The notes under the pieces are model-generated. The model was given only the letters and a program-made list of their open reading frames with translations, was not told the origin of the DNA and ran no database searches. Shown one piece after another: positions 25,717-37,400 of a stretch of DNA of 64,000 nt. A program made the translations under genes and the position numbers. The first letter of the stretch is position 1. The number at the start of each line of letters is the position of its first letter. Source of the DNA: Gorsachius magnificus (Eukaryota > Chordata > Aves > Pelecaniformes > Ardeidae); the NCBI GenBank assembly GCA_034008185.1, contig CM067109.1, forward strand, positions 31,900,885 to 31,964,884, written 5' to 3'.

Positions 25717-26377
25717 TGTCACGATCCACTGTTGGGTTGAACAGTTTGGCTGAGGTTAAACCCCCTTGCTTTCCAACCGGCCTCAGGTAATTCTGGGAGG
25801 TTGGGGGCGGCTGGGCTTAATTTCTGGTTAACTCCAATGTTTTATCGTGATCCTTTCACATTCTTGGGAACAGAATTAAGACTCTAAACGGAGTCAAGTG
25901 CCAAGTCACTTTATTTGGCCAACAAGCAATACGCGAGAGAAAAGCAGAGAAAGAGAGGAAAAGTGAGAAAGGGAAAGAGAGGGGGAGGAACAAACAGCAC
26001 GGGAGTGTTGTGGTAGCTACCACCACGGGTCTGCGTGTGGTCCCTGCGGCCAGTGCGCCTGATGTATCTTCGAATCTGGTGGAGAGCAGATGTTCCCGGA
26101 CGCTCCTCTTGGTCTCCACTGGTTTCCCCTTTTCACAAGGTTGTCCTCTTGCATAGTCAGTAACTGTTTTGCATACCCAGGCCTCCCCCTTGGCAGTGGG
26201 GTGCATGCCCAGTACCATCACTAGATGGTGCTCGAAAATCCCAGAGGGTCCGAGCCCCCTCCCCATTGTCAGTTGACCCTGGGCCCGGACGCGAACATAT
26301 CTGCCTTGGTGTTTAAACTGTCCTGCTCAGTTGTCATGGTGATTAGGCTTCGGTAGTTAAACTTGCCTTCCCTTACA
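25717..26377 (-). mobile_element. Avian ERV solo LTR (family C), 661 bp, nested
   Basis: Ends are TGTCACGATCC...CCCTTACA on the plus strand, flanked by perfect 5 bp duplications GATAG (25712-25716 and 26378-26382) within the older LTR. On the minus strand an AATAAA in CCAAATAAAGTGAC (about 25907-25920) lies toward the U5 end, so transcription is inferred as minus. It is GC-richer than its surroundings and distinct in sequence from families A and B. The open frame at 25856-26266 (minus) is LTR sequence and matches no protein I know. Confidence 0.9.
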
Positions 26378-26584
26378 GATAGTGAGGGGAAAAAAGAGCA
26401 AAAATAAACCACCCTCACCCTCCTCTTCTTCCCAGGCTCAGCTTCAGTCCTTAATTTCCAACTTGTCTACGTCCTCCCCCTAAAACAGCACAGGGCTGCG
26501 GGGAGCAGGGATTGCAGTCAGTTCATGAGACTTCATCTTTGCCAATCCATCCTCGCACTTTTCCTCTGCTGCAGCATGGTCTCT

Positions 26585-27613
26585 TTTACTGGGTGTTGGG
26601 AGTGGGGGGACTTGCAGGGGTGGCTTCTGTGAAAAGATGCCGGCAGCTGCTCCTTTGTTGGACAGAGCCAGTTCCAGCTGACTCCAAAACAACTTGCCAC
26701 TGGCCAAAGTGAGGTAATCAGCAGTGTGATAACATATTTAAGAAGGATAAGAACCACTGCACAACAGCAGCCAGGAGAGAAGAGTGAGAATATGTGAAAG
26801 AAACAGACACCAAGGTCAGTGAAAAAGGAGGACGTGCTCCAGGCGCTCCTCTGCAGCCTGTGGTAAAGACCATGGTGAGGAAGGCTGTCCCCCTGCAGCC
26901 CACAGAGGTCTGTGGTGGAGCAGATACCCACCTGTAGCTGGTGAAAGATGCCACACTGGACCAGGAAGATGTGCCCTGACAGAAGCTGTGACCCCGTGGA
27001 GAGCTCATGCTGGTGCAGACTCCTGGCAGGAACTGCAGGCCATGGAGAGGAGCCCATGTAGGAGCGTGTTTTCTGGCAATACTGTGACCCTGTGGCAGAC
27101 CCATGCTGGAACAGTCCATTCCTAAAAGACTGTACCCTGTCAAAAGGTGAAGTTCTTGAAGAACTGAAGCCTGTGGGAAGGACCCACATTGGAGAAGGTC
27201 ATGAAAATGGTCTCCCATGGGAGAGACACCACACTGGAACAGGGGAAAAGCATGAGGAGGAAGGAGCAACAGAGGCAAAGTGTTATGAACTGACTGTAAC
27301 CCCTATTCCCCATTGCTCTGCACCGTTTTTGGGGAGGAGGTAAAGGAGTTAGGAGTGATGTTGAGACCAGGAAAAAGTGGCGTTTTTAAATTTGTTCATA
27401 TTTCTCATTATCCTGCTCTGTTTAACTGGCAATAAATTAAATCAGTTTCTTCAAGTCAAGTCCATTTTGCCTGTAGCGGTAATTGGTGAGTGATCTCCCT
27501 GTCCTTGTCTCAACCCTTTTTCATCTTATTTTCTCCATCTGCCCTGCTGAGGAGGGGGAGTGGGAGAGCAGCTTGGTGGGCACCTGGCAGCCAGCCAAGG
27601 TTAACTTAACACA
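26585..27613 (+). mobile_element. Avian ERV solo LTR (family A), 1029 bp, opposite orientation
   Basis: The most complete family A copy here, inserted in antisense into another member of the same family. The left end TTTACTGGG corresponds to TGTATTGGG and the right end is GGTTAACTTAACACA. Possible 5 bp duplications are TCTCT (26580-26584) and GCTCT (27614-27618), one mismatch apart. The plus-strand order fits an LTR: a CATATTTAAGAAGG box-like motif near 26728-26741, then degenerate repeated blocks (ACTGTGACCC.., GACCCACATTGGAGAAGG), and GGCAATAAATTAAAT near 27429-27443 as polyadenylation signal. The open frames across it on both strands are not genes. Confidence 0.87.
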
Positions 27614-28260
27614 GCTCTCCACGGGCTACTGTCCTTCATTAACTGCTCCAGTGTGAGCCTTTTCCATGGGCTGCAGTTCTTCAAGAACTGCTCCAATGTG
27701 GGTCCCTTCCATGGGGTACAATCCATAAGGAACAGATTGCTTCAAGTATGGGTCCCCCCCCAGCCACAGTTTCTGCCAGAAGGCATGCTCCTGCATGGGT
27801 TTCTCTCCATGGTCTGCAGCTTCCCTCAGGGCACCTCCATCTGCTGCGGCATGGGGCCCTCCACAGGTTGCAGTGTGGGCATGCACTCCCCTGTGGGCCT
27901 CCATGGGCTGCAGGGGGACAGCCTGCCTCACCATGGTCTTCACCAGGGGCTGCAGGGGAATCTCTGCTCTGGAGCCTGGAGCTCCTCCTCCCCTCCTTAT
28001 GCACTGACCTTAGTGCCTGCAGGGCTGTGCCTGTCACATTGTCCTCACTCCCCTCTCTCACACTGCCTTGCAGCATTTTTTCACTTTCTTAAATATGCTT
28101 TCCCAGAGTTGCCATCATCTTGGCCCAATATAACTCTGCTAAAATATTTTATGGTAGTTTCTTTGACCTAAACATACAGAAAACAAAAAATAAACCCATT
28201 ATTGTGTCTGCTAGCTCTCTACTATTTATATTCTTCCATAAATAACTCCACTTTTATTCT

Positions 28261-28998
28261 TGTCATAGGTTAGCCTTGTCTAACAGCCAAACACCTATGT
28301 AGCCACTCATTCCCTTCTCAGCAGGACCAGAGGGGGGGGAAAAATAAAAATAGGGAAAAAAAAAAAGAATGCAAAAGCTTGTGGATTGAGATAAAGACAG
28401 GGAGATCACTTACCAGTTACTGCTGAGGGCAAAACAGATTTGACTTGGGGAAAACTAATTCTAATTTATTACTAGTTAAAATAAATTCTGGTAGTGAGAA
28501 ACAAAAAGTCAAACATTAAAATAACACCTTTCCTGCCTCTTTCCCAGGCTTAACTTCACATCTTCACTCCCGAGTCCTCTACTGCCTTAAGCAATAGAGG
28601 GGGATGGGGAGAGGCACGTTACAGTCAGTACAGTGATTCTTCTCCACTGCTCCGTCCTCCTCATGTTTCCTCTGCTCTGGCATGGGCTCCTTCATGGGCT
28701 GTAGTGTAGGGCAATGGAACACCTCCACCTCGTCCTTCCCTGACCTTGGTGTTTGTACTGCTGTTTCTCACGCTCTTTCTTTTCCCTGCTTCTCTCTGTG
28801 TTTGCTGGGGTTTTGGCTAATTTTTACCCTTTCTTAAATACGCTTTCCCAGAGATACCACCATCTTGGATGAAGGGCTCAGCTGTGCCCTGGGTCTGTTG
28901 GAGCTGGCTGCATCTGGCACAGGGCAGCCCCGACCTCTCCTCGTGAAGACCACCTTGCAGTCCCCGCTGCCAGCACCTGGGCATCTGCACCCAGTACA
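28261..28998 (-). mobile_element. Avian ERV LTR (family A relative), 738 bp
   Basis: Starts TGTCATAGGTTAGCC and ends CCCAGTACA, with family A blocks in between: GAGATAAAGACAGGGAGATC, CAGGCTTAACTTCACATC and CTTTCTTAAATACGCTTTCC. Orientation is taken as minus by comparison with family A. The right 150 bp (about 28860-28998) differ from the copies at 10803 and 28132, suggesting a distinct subfamily. I cannot see a target duplication. Confidence 0.8.
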
Positions 28999-29107
28999 GT
29001 GGTCTTCATTTCACAACTAAGAACGAGTTATCAGGGGTCAATTTTTTTTCCCTAACCAATTAAAATATGAAGTTACATGAGTCTTCTTATTGTGATTATT
29101 GAAACAG

Positions 29108-29838
29108 ATCATAGAATCATATAATCATAGAATGGTTTGGGTTGGAAGGACCCCTAGAGGTCAACTAATCCAACCCCCCTGCAGTCCAACCCCACAGCTA
29201 ACTAGATTAGGTTGCTCAGAGCCCCATCCAACCTGGTCTTTAACGTTTCCAGGGATGAGGCCTCCACTACCTCTCTGGGCAACCCGTTCCAGTGTTTCAA
29301 TACCCTCATTGTAAAGAATTTCTTCCTTATATCCAGTCTAAACCTACCCTGCTTCAGTTTAAAACCATTACCCCTTTTCCTGTCACAGCTGGCCCTACTA
29401 AAAAGATTTTCCCCATCTTTCCTATAGGCCCCCTTTAAGTACTGGAAGGTCGCAATCAGGTCTCCCTGCACCCCTCTCCTCTCCAGGCTGAACAACCCCA
29501 ACTCTCCCAGCCTGTCCTCATAAAAGAGGTGCTCCAGCCCTTGGATCATTTTTGTAGCCCTCCTCTGGACCCGCTCCAACAGTTCCATGTGCTTCTTGTG
29601 CTGAGGGCTCCAGAGCTGGACGCAGTACTCCAGGTGAGGTCTCACCAGAGCAGAGTAGAGGGGCAGAATCACCTGATGCAGCCCAGGGTACAGTTGGCCT
29701 TCTGGAATGCCAGCGCACATTGCCGGCTCATGTCCAGCTTTTCATCCACCAGCACGCCCAAGTCCCTTTCGGCAGGGCTGCTCTTGATCCTTTCTTCCCC
29801 CAGCCTCTATTGATACTGGGGGTTACCCCGACCCCTGA
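29108..29838 (-). mobile_element. CR1 LINE 3' fragment with decayed ORF2 C-terminus
   Basis: Minus-strand CR1 of about 730 bp. The terminal repeats ATAGAATCATATAATCATAG are at the left. An open stretch of 172 codons (29720 to 29202) holds [31 protein letters not shown] and [14 protein letters not shown]. It is 5'-truncated near 29838, within the region after the RT catalytic core. It is less decayed than the other C-terminal fragments, so possibly a younger subfamily. Confidence 0.93.
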
Positions 29839-32102
29839 CAGATATTCTGTAATATGTTATCACAACATAGAGGTAGCATTTATCCTGCAGTGTTTCAATT
29901 GGTAGACTTGGGAGTTGCCACTCATTTCTTATTTCAGTGAAGAATTTAGTTTTTCCTCTCGTTGTGCAATACTGTGTGAGAATGACATCTTAGATGCCCA
30001 GGAACGCAAGAACTGTGTAACTTTGGTTTAAATGTTATATTGCTTTTCAGTCCAGTCTGCAAGTGGTTTGAAAAAAAAGTTGGGGTATGGTTCAACTCTT
30101 ACCTCAGCAGTTATCCCCCAAATAGCTATCATTACCAGAGTTAGTAGTCTTTCCAGCTTCTCGTTACAAGCCATGAACCCACTTTATAAAGGCTTCTGAG
30201 AACAGTCTCTTTAGCATTGTTATCAAACAAATTATTTTTTACAAACAATTGATTGGAACAGATCACTCTCATACTGTCTGCAAAATTTAACCCATGATAA
30301 AAATCAGAATGCATTTTCTATAATTAAATGTAACTGTTCCTTTATTGAAGTTTTAGCCTGCTGATTCTACTTTTGTCTATGACTGGTATTAAGATAAATA
30401 GTTTTTAAGGAGTCATTTTCTGGTGGAAATGGATGTTATCAGAAAGAGTAAAACTTTCAAGCAATTGTCACGATTTGCCACTCTTATCTTTCTTCACGTA
30501 CCTGAAAAGTGGGGAAAATACTCCACTGTTGTCAGGTTGCTGAAATGTATGATAAATGAAGCTCTGTAAATAGTGAAAATATGACGAGGGTGATTAAGTC
30601 TGACAATTCTCCTGTAAAAAACTCGGGATGATAAATATCTCCTGTGATTAATTATTAATTTAGTGCAAGAGACTAGCATCAGCCTAAACAATTTTATGAG
30701 TTGTGGCATAAAAAAAATTTTGGAAGGTAGGTAATGCACTTGTGAAACCAAAGGAGAAATTGCTTAGACTTGATTGCTAATAATTAAAAATGGCAGACTT
30801 GTCACAAATGTGGCTTGACCATTTTTTGTATGATACTCCTTACAGAAATTAAGAAAGTGTAATGTTCCCTGAAGGCATGGAAATGACAGTGTGTTACACA
30901 TCTGAGTCCTTAGTGCATTATGAAAATTGGAAGGTTTTGTATATATATAATTTCTATACAGATAAAATATTTTCAGTGTTTAAAAGCAGTACAGAAAAAC
31001 AAAAAATCCAACCTACTAATGCTCAGAAAAGTAGATGTAGTCCTTATTGCAATTACTGTTACATTCTGAGGTTACAACCATTCACCATGCAGTCAGAATA
31101 GACACAGTACCTGAAAAAAAGAAAGAAGGGATGGCTGTCTTAATTATTTACTGCAGTGACTGTATTATTTAGAATCTGCCTGTATATCCATTATCAATAC
31201 CATCTGAAAAGAGCATAACTATGTTCTAAATTTGCTTTAGGTTATTCCTTGCTGCATGGGTTATAAGCTCAAAATTAAAATAATTTTGCAATTTTGTTTT
31301 ATTTTTTTGTTTGTGTAGGTGAGCATAAGAGCCCTGTTATTGGTGGGATCATGCCATCATATAAACAGGGAATGAGTCAGATACTATATGCCAGTTGCCT
31401 TCAATCCTGATCGGGTTAACTCAATGATCCCCCTTTTTCTCTTGTTAAAATGAAAGAAGACTGATGCTGAATTATCTGTGATGTTAAATGTAATTATTTT
31501 TGTGTGTTTAGAATTCAGGATTAACCAATAAGCACTGATGAAAAATTAATGTACCTTTGAGAAGTTGTAGTAAGCTTGAAGAGGAAGATGGTGATGAAAC
31601 TGAAGTTGAGGTGACAGAATGAATGACTAGGTAGTTCTGGAATTGGCAGTAATAATGTAATGAGGAAAATAAGCAGTAACTTAAACTGAAAGTGGTGATC
31701 ATGGTGATGCCTGTAGGGGATAGGCAGTGAACAACAAGAGAGTGATGTGAAGGAAAAAAGGCTAAACAGTGACATATGTCTCATTGACTTCTCTGCATAC
31801 CCCATGATCGTGATCTACTGATTTTCAGAACCGTGGTAAATTGGTCTCAGACTTCCTTCAGTCCATGCATCTCGTTTTGAATCTCATGGAGTGGGAAGAA
31901 ACTGGTGTGTATACCCTTCTCTGTATGCCAGAGGGGAGCTGGGACTTGGCCAGCTTGTACAGCTAACCTTCAGAGGGCCAGACTGTTCCTAGGCCTCACA
32001 GTTCTAGTACAGTGAAGACAGGAAACACCCAGCCCATTCATAAAATATAGCCTGAATTTTTCACTAGCAACCATTTTTATAATCGGTAGAGCATTCTCTG
32101 GC
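29839..32102 (+). other. FBXL17: FBXL17 intron, unique segment
   Basis: AT-rich intronic DNA. No exon, RNA gene or mobile element recognised. The stretch 30470-30760 has a look often seen in conserved non-coding elements (see findings), but this is not established. Confidence 0.65.
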
Positions 32103-32900
32103 ATTATGTCACACCTGGAGCACTGTGTCCATTTCTGGGCTCCCCAGAGCCAGACAGACAGGGACACGCTGCAGAGAGTCCAGCAAAGGGCCGTGAAGAT
32201 GATGAAAGGTCTGGAGTAGCTCTCACATGAGGACAAGCTGAGGGCTGGGACTGTTCAGCCTGGAGAAGAGAAGGCTCAGGGGGATCTCACCAATGTGTAT
32301 AAATACCTGCAGGGAGGGTGCAGAGAGGACGTACCCAGGCTCTTCTCAGTGGCAATGTGTGGGAACAAGTATGGAATCTGCAGGTGTGGCGGCTGAGCCA
32401 GACACTGGAGATATCCTTGGCCTTGTTGGTCGCAAGCCATGGGATAACTGAACAAGAGCTAAGTGAAAAACAAGGTCAATGCTGTGACCAATGGACCTTG
32501 CAAGATTAACTTTGTTTCCATATAAGGCTTGGACTCAGTGCTTGCAAGATAGCAAGGTCATAAGAGAAAAGTAGAGGCTTTGTTTTGGAATGGGTATAAA
32601 AGGATGTAAAGCGTTAAATAAAGCGATCCCGATGCTGCTTGCGCTTGTGCATGAGCTCAGGGTCCGTGCCTTCATTGCCACAGCAATGGGCACAGACTGA
32701 AACACAGGAGGTTCCTCCTGAATGTCAGGGAACACTTTTTTCACTGTGAGGGTGACTGAGCACTGGCACAGGTTGCCCAGGGAGGTTGTGGAGTTTCCAT
32801 CCTTGGAGACAAGGGCTCTAGGTGGCCCTGCTTGAGCAGGAGGTTGGACCAGATGACTTCCAGAGGTCCCTGCCAACCTCACCCATTCTGTGATTCTCGT
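32103..32900 (+). mobile_element. CR1 LINE 3' fragment, split by a 325 bp LTR
   Basis: Plus-strand CR1 in two parts, 32103-32357 and 32683-32900. The left part has CACACCTGGAGCACTGTGTC and TTCAGCCTGGAGAAGAGAAG. The right part has CACTGGCACAGGTTGCCCAG and ends ...CCATTCTGTGATTCTCG. The coding frame is decayed. The two parts join exactly across the LTR if one copy of GCAATG is removed. Confidence 0.92.
32358..32682 (+). mobile_element. Compact class II-like ERV solo LTR, 325 bp
   Basis: Starts TGTGGGAACAAG and ends GCCACA, flanked by perfect 6 bp duplications GCAATG (32352-32357 and 32683-32688). A 6 bp duplication and a length near 325 bp fit class II (alpha/beta-like, ERVK) avian retroviruses. 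In plus order it has a CCAAT box (32488-32492), a TATAAAA box (32595-32601) and AATAAA (32617-32622), followed by a short R/U5. U3 is therefore about 260 bp. It shows no internal viral sequence, so it is a solo LTR left by LTR-LTR recombination. It lies in the sense direction of FBXL17, so its polyadenylation signal could act on the host transcript. Confidence 0.9.
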
Positions 32901-34425
32901 ATTAACACTTGCTGTTGGAGATAGTTTCTGTTTTAATTGTTCAGTTATGAAAATGGGAGGTAGAGTAAGTGAGCTTCCTCATAGCAACCATCTTCCTTGC
33001 TGGCTCCCAGTTTTTAAAGGTTTGTCATGATGTGTTTGAGCAGACCATTGTCTTTTGATTCTGGAATATGTATTGGCCAAGCAGGACCTAAGGCAGGTCC
33101 TCAAGGAATGTAAGACATATTGACATCATTGTCATTGATGTTAAGTGCTTTAGTGTAGAGTGAGAAAAATTTGGTTTCTGCTCTCATTCTTCCCATCTCC
33201 TCCTGTACCAATTACCTCTTCCTGCTCTGTCTTATTTCTTGTCTTTCTTTTTCCTCCCCTTCAGATTTCATCTAATAAGAGTCTAATTTATCTAGCCAAT
33301 GACATTTAACAGATGGTTGTGAACCCATTGTAGTGGGAGAGTCAAGAGCAATGCCAAAAGTTGTGCACCAAACAGGTTTGCCAGGTTGCAGTCAATCCAG
33401 ACTGTGGTCTGCAATCTGCTACTGTTGCAGCATGACTGAAAACATTGCTTCCAAAGACAGAGACTGTTTTCTATATATGATGTCATCCCTCCTCCCCCTC
33501 TCCTCTGCCCCTGGTAACACTTTCCTACTTTTTCTTTTAAAAAAACCAACCAAACAAAAAATAACCAAACCCCAGAAAAAGCAGGACTAGGATCTTAGTA
33601 CCGTCATCAATGTCTAATCTTAAGTAGTTTTGTTTTTTACCAAAAGAGGACAGCTAGTACAATCTTTATATGACCTAAAAGATTACTGGAAAAGCAGTTT
33701 CTTTATAAATTCTCCTGTTTCTAAAGGGGCAGAGTTAAAATAAAACTAGGTTACAAGTACTTAGTACTTTGTATTTCAGATTTTCTTATTTTTCCCTTCC
33801 ATGTTAAAGTGTTCAGTTCTACACAGAGAAGGAGACACCTGTACTTTGCTGGGTCTTTTTAGTTCTTTACAGTAGTACCTCTCTTAATCATCTTGTTAAC
33901 TCTTTGAGGTGCTGCAGCTAGCTGGGTTTACCAAGACCTTCCAGCTTGTCATTAGTAAAGGCTTTTTCTAGACCTTTGATGAAGCATATGGATTTCTAAT
34001 AAAGGAATAGTTCTCCTAATAAAGGTAGAAGTATCTTCTGGAGAAACAGCACTGCCAGTAGTGTTTTTTTGACTTCTTTCTTAAGTTTTCCACAGTCTGA
34101 CGGAAAGCAAGCTACAATGAAATATTAACTTACTTGGAAAGTGGCTTAAATTGTGCGGCTAGTGAAATAAATAGATTTCACTTTTGTTCGCCTTTAGGAC
34201 AAAAGCCTTCACAAATAGAAATGACAAGTCATTAGTGATTAATACTTTAATTCCTTCCCTATAAAATGAACTAATGTACTTTTAAATGAAGATTCAGTAG
34301 AAGTCAGCAAAACAAACCATACATGATACATCTGGCATCACACACAAAAATCTGTGTTAAAATAGACCTTACACTTATTATCCAAGGTTAATGAAATTCA
34401 AGTTTTGGAAAGATTTCTAATGTAG
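32901..34425 (+). other. FBXL17: FBXL17 intron, unique segment
   Basis: AT-rich intronic DNA. No exon, RNA gene or mobile element recognised. Confidence 0.7.
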
Positions 34426-34487
34426 ACTCATAGAATCGTTTAGGTTGGAAAAGACCTTTAAAATTGTCAAGTCCAACCTAAATATTT
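34426..34487 (-). mobile_element. CR1 3' terminal fragment (about 60 bp)
   Basis: Contains CATAGAATCGTTTAGGTTGG and AAGTCCAACCTAAATA, the extreme 3' end of a minus-strand CR1. It represents a very short 5'-truncated insertion. Confidence 0.85.
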
Positions 34488-37400
34488 TTTTTTCCATTTT
34501 ATTTATCTTTAGTTACTTTTTTTTCTAAGTGTATATATTTTAAAGTTTATGCTTTTGTTTCTTTGTTTTATTTCATATCTTTATTGTACGCAAATGTACA
34601 CATACATATATAATATAGTGTGTATGTAACAAAGAGAACTTTGAACACAATATGGTGTGTTTTCTGGGTTGGGGATAACAGGTTTTGCGTTTGTGTAGGC
34701 ATGATGAAGGTGTTGAATGAATGAATGCTTCCTATTTAGGGCATTCTAAGTCTAGATAAGAGTTACATCTGAGTAAATTTGTGAATCTGAGTTACTATTT
34801 ATTTGTTTCAGGACTAATACATCAGACTATAATGTTTTTTTAGTTCAAGCCATGCTATGTTCCAGTTTCAGACTTCACCAAGAGTTAGGCATGCTAAACC
34901 CTTTGTGCCAAAACCTGAGGCTCAATGCAGCATCTAAAAAGTGTGATTGCAAGAAAGATGCAGTCATCTGCTGCTTGCAGACCCTGCCCAGTGCAGAGTA
35001 GAACAGAACCCAAAGGCTAGTTTTGGTTGTCTACCTATTATCATTTCTAAAACTGAATTTCAAACTCATGGATATGTACAGTGGATTATCTATTAATTGT
35101 TCAGCTGTTCTCTTACTATTAGCTAAACTGTATTAAGAGTTATGCAGTACTGCCAATGCATGATGGTCCTTGAAAGTCCTTTTTAACACTACTGAAGCTG
35201 CACAGTTTACTTCAATCCAGAATTCAAACATGCGTTGATTTAAAAAGGAAACAAAAAAGCATACTTGATTGGAAGAATACTGAGAAAAATTTGATTTTCA
35301 CAACACTAACAAGAGACAAAAGGCCTTTTATAGTTCTCAATTAATTGTACACTTGGTATATAATATAAAATGCATTAATTTATACATATTTTCAGCATGT
35401 TTATACATGCTGAAATGGTCAATACATTGATTCACCAGGGTCTAACAAGCTTAATATTGTATGGCTTTGATTACTGTGACTGAGAAGATACCTGTTCATA
35501 TAATTCAGAGTAAAAAGCACTCCTGAATTATTATTTTCTTACTAGAATCTCTTCAGGGCATTTTACTCACAAAGTCTAGGTATCATTCCATTGTAGAAGT
35601 TGCTTTTCCATGCTGATCCTGGCAGCTATCTATCAACAAGGCATAACAATAAGCTTTTTAGACTGATCAGTGAATAAAATTTTACTAAGCAAGGCCTCTC
35701 AGATGGCATTCAAATATTCATGCAGTCTTTTCAGATATTGGAAATACTTTCCTACTGTGAATAAAGTACTTAAAGCGAAGGTGTTACCTTCAGAATTTTG
35801 TAGCTCTACTGTTTACAATCTATGTATTTCTTTTGGCTGATAGTTTTCAGTGGTTTCTTTCTCTATAAATCTGTATGCAGCGGTTCTGATTTTTTTTTTT
35901 ACAGTGATTTTAAAATTTTGACTTGTGTAGGCTATACTGAGAGAATGACTTCCCTCAGGTATTTGATGTAGCCTAGATGTTTTGTTATACTTGCATTTTG
36001 ACAACTGTGGAAAAACTAAAAACAAAGGTTAAAAATTTTTTACCAATATATGACCCAATTCACTAAAAATAGCTTATATAGATGGTGTGAATCTGTAGTC
36101 ATTTAGACTCTTCACATATAAACACATGTAAATTCAATATCTGTGTTATAATAATGTTTAAAACTTTCAACTAATAGAACAGAAATGTAATTGACCATTT
36201 GAACTTTAAAGAAAGTGTTTCTGTAATCTGTATTGCAAACTGTAGTCCTGTTTCTACTTTCAGACATATCAATTAAATATTGGCCAGCTGAATTTGGCTT
36301 AGAAAGATTGTGCCATCCTTTAACATTTCAGCAGGGAAAAAATAAAAAGTATGTGCATGAGCCTTCATCCATTAGTTGTCTTCTGGCTTGGGAGACTGTG
36401 ACAGGAATTTACAATGATACTAGACTCCCCTGGGGCAACCAAACAATAAGGAAAATACATTCTGTGCAACATACTTGCGCTCAGTGGTCTCCATTTGGAC
36501 TGCTTTCCTTTCTGTTTCTGGTCTCTTTGTTGATGACAGTAGCAGCAGAATTGCCAATATTTGTTGTAGCTTGGGGCTGACTGTAATGGACATTCCTGAT
36601 CTTACATAATACCAATAGTTGCTCAGAAATTTCAGGTTACCTTCAACCTTAAATTCATCACTGAACCACAAAAATCTGTTTTATTTTAGTACTCTATAAA
36701 CCTCCAGGGCAAAATAATGTTTGGTGTTTTGTTTTTTTTTTAATTTAGCGTTTGGAATTCAAAATAAAATAATTGAAATACAACTAAAAACTAGGTTTTC
36801 TAGTAATGTCTTACATTTCCAAACATGCTTGAAAACTAAGGCTCTTGCCTTTAGATAGATGCACCTCTTAAACTGCAAATCATCCCTTTTGCAGTATCAA
36901 TTAGTCATTTTTACAAATCATATTTTATGATATTTTCTGCAACTCAGTGTATTGCAGTCTACATGAACTACATTTTAAAGAGTAAGTATAATGTACAAAA
37001 CTTCTTTAGACAACTCATCAGACTAACATCTTCTGTACTCCCTCTTCTCCTTACCTGTAATGGTAAACAATTGTCTTAAACATGTGCTCTAAGCAAAAAG
37101 ATAAAAGTTCTTACTATGAGGAGATTATTGTGTCATTCTCTCCTAAAAATGTGTTTGGTTATTCTGGTTGCTGTATAATTGGTGTAGCAAAAGGTACTTC
37201 ATTGCTGTTCTCGAGAGATTTCATTTTCCAAGTAAAACACGGTCTTGTTTTAAAAATAGAAAGCTTATCACAGTATTGAAGGCTATTAAGAATTTACTTA
37301 AATATTGAAAATCTTGAGGTCAAATCTTAAAATAAACATTTAAGAAGACTTTCAATAGCACATACACTTTTATTTTTGCCTGTAACGTTGTTTTTATTCA

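Larger units (their letters stand above)
25497..28132 (-). mobile_element. Avian ERV LTR (family A) carrying two nested LTR insertions
   Basis: An outer LTR of the same family as 6484-10803. Its pieces are 25497-25716, 26378-26584 and about 27614-28132. They read continuously against that family: AAAGACAGGGAGATCACT at the left, GGGGGACAGCCTGCCTCACC and CTTTCTTAAATATGC at the right, ending CCCAATATA. The gaps are filled by a 661 bp LTR (25717-26377) and an opposite-strand relative (26585-27613). I cannot see an intact target duplication for the outer element. No viral genes are present. Confidence 0.83.

Noticed and set aside
25856..26266. 136-codon minus-strand open frame
   Set aside because: It lies inside the 661 bp LTR bounded by TG...CA and GATAG duplications and resembles no known protein.
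26533..27278. Overlapping minus-strand open frames of 186-218 codons
   Set aside because: They lie wholly inside the LTR at 26585-27613 and its flank. They are repeat-derived, Cys/Ser/His-rich and without a recognised domain.
27626..28171. Several open frames on both strands (105-172 codons)
   Set aside because: They fall in the GC-rich, internally repetitive part of LTR family A. Open frames on many phases of both strands are a composition effect.
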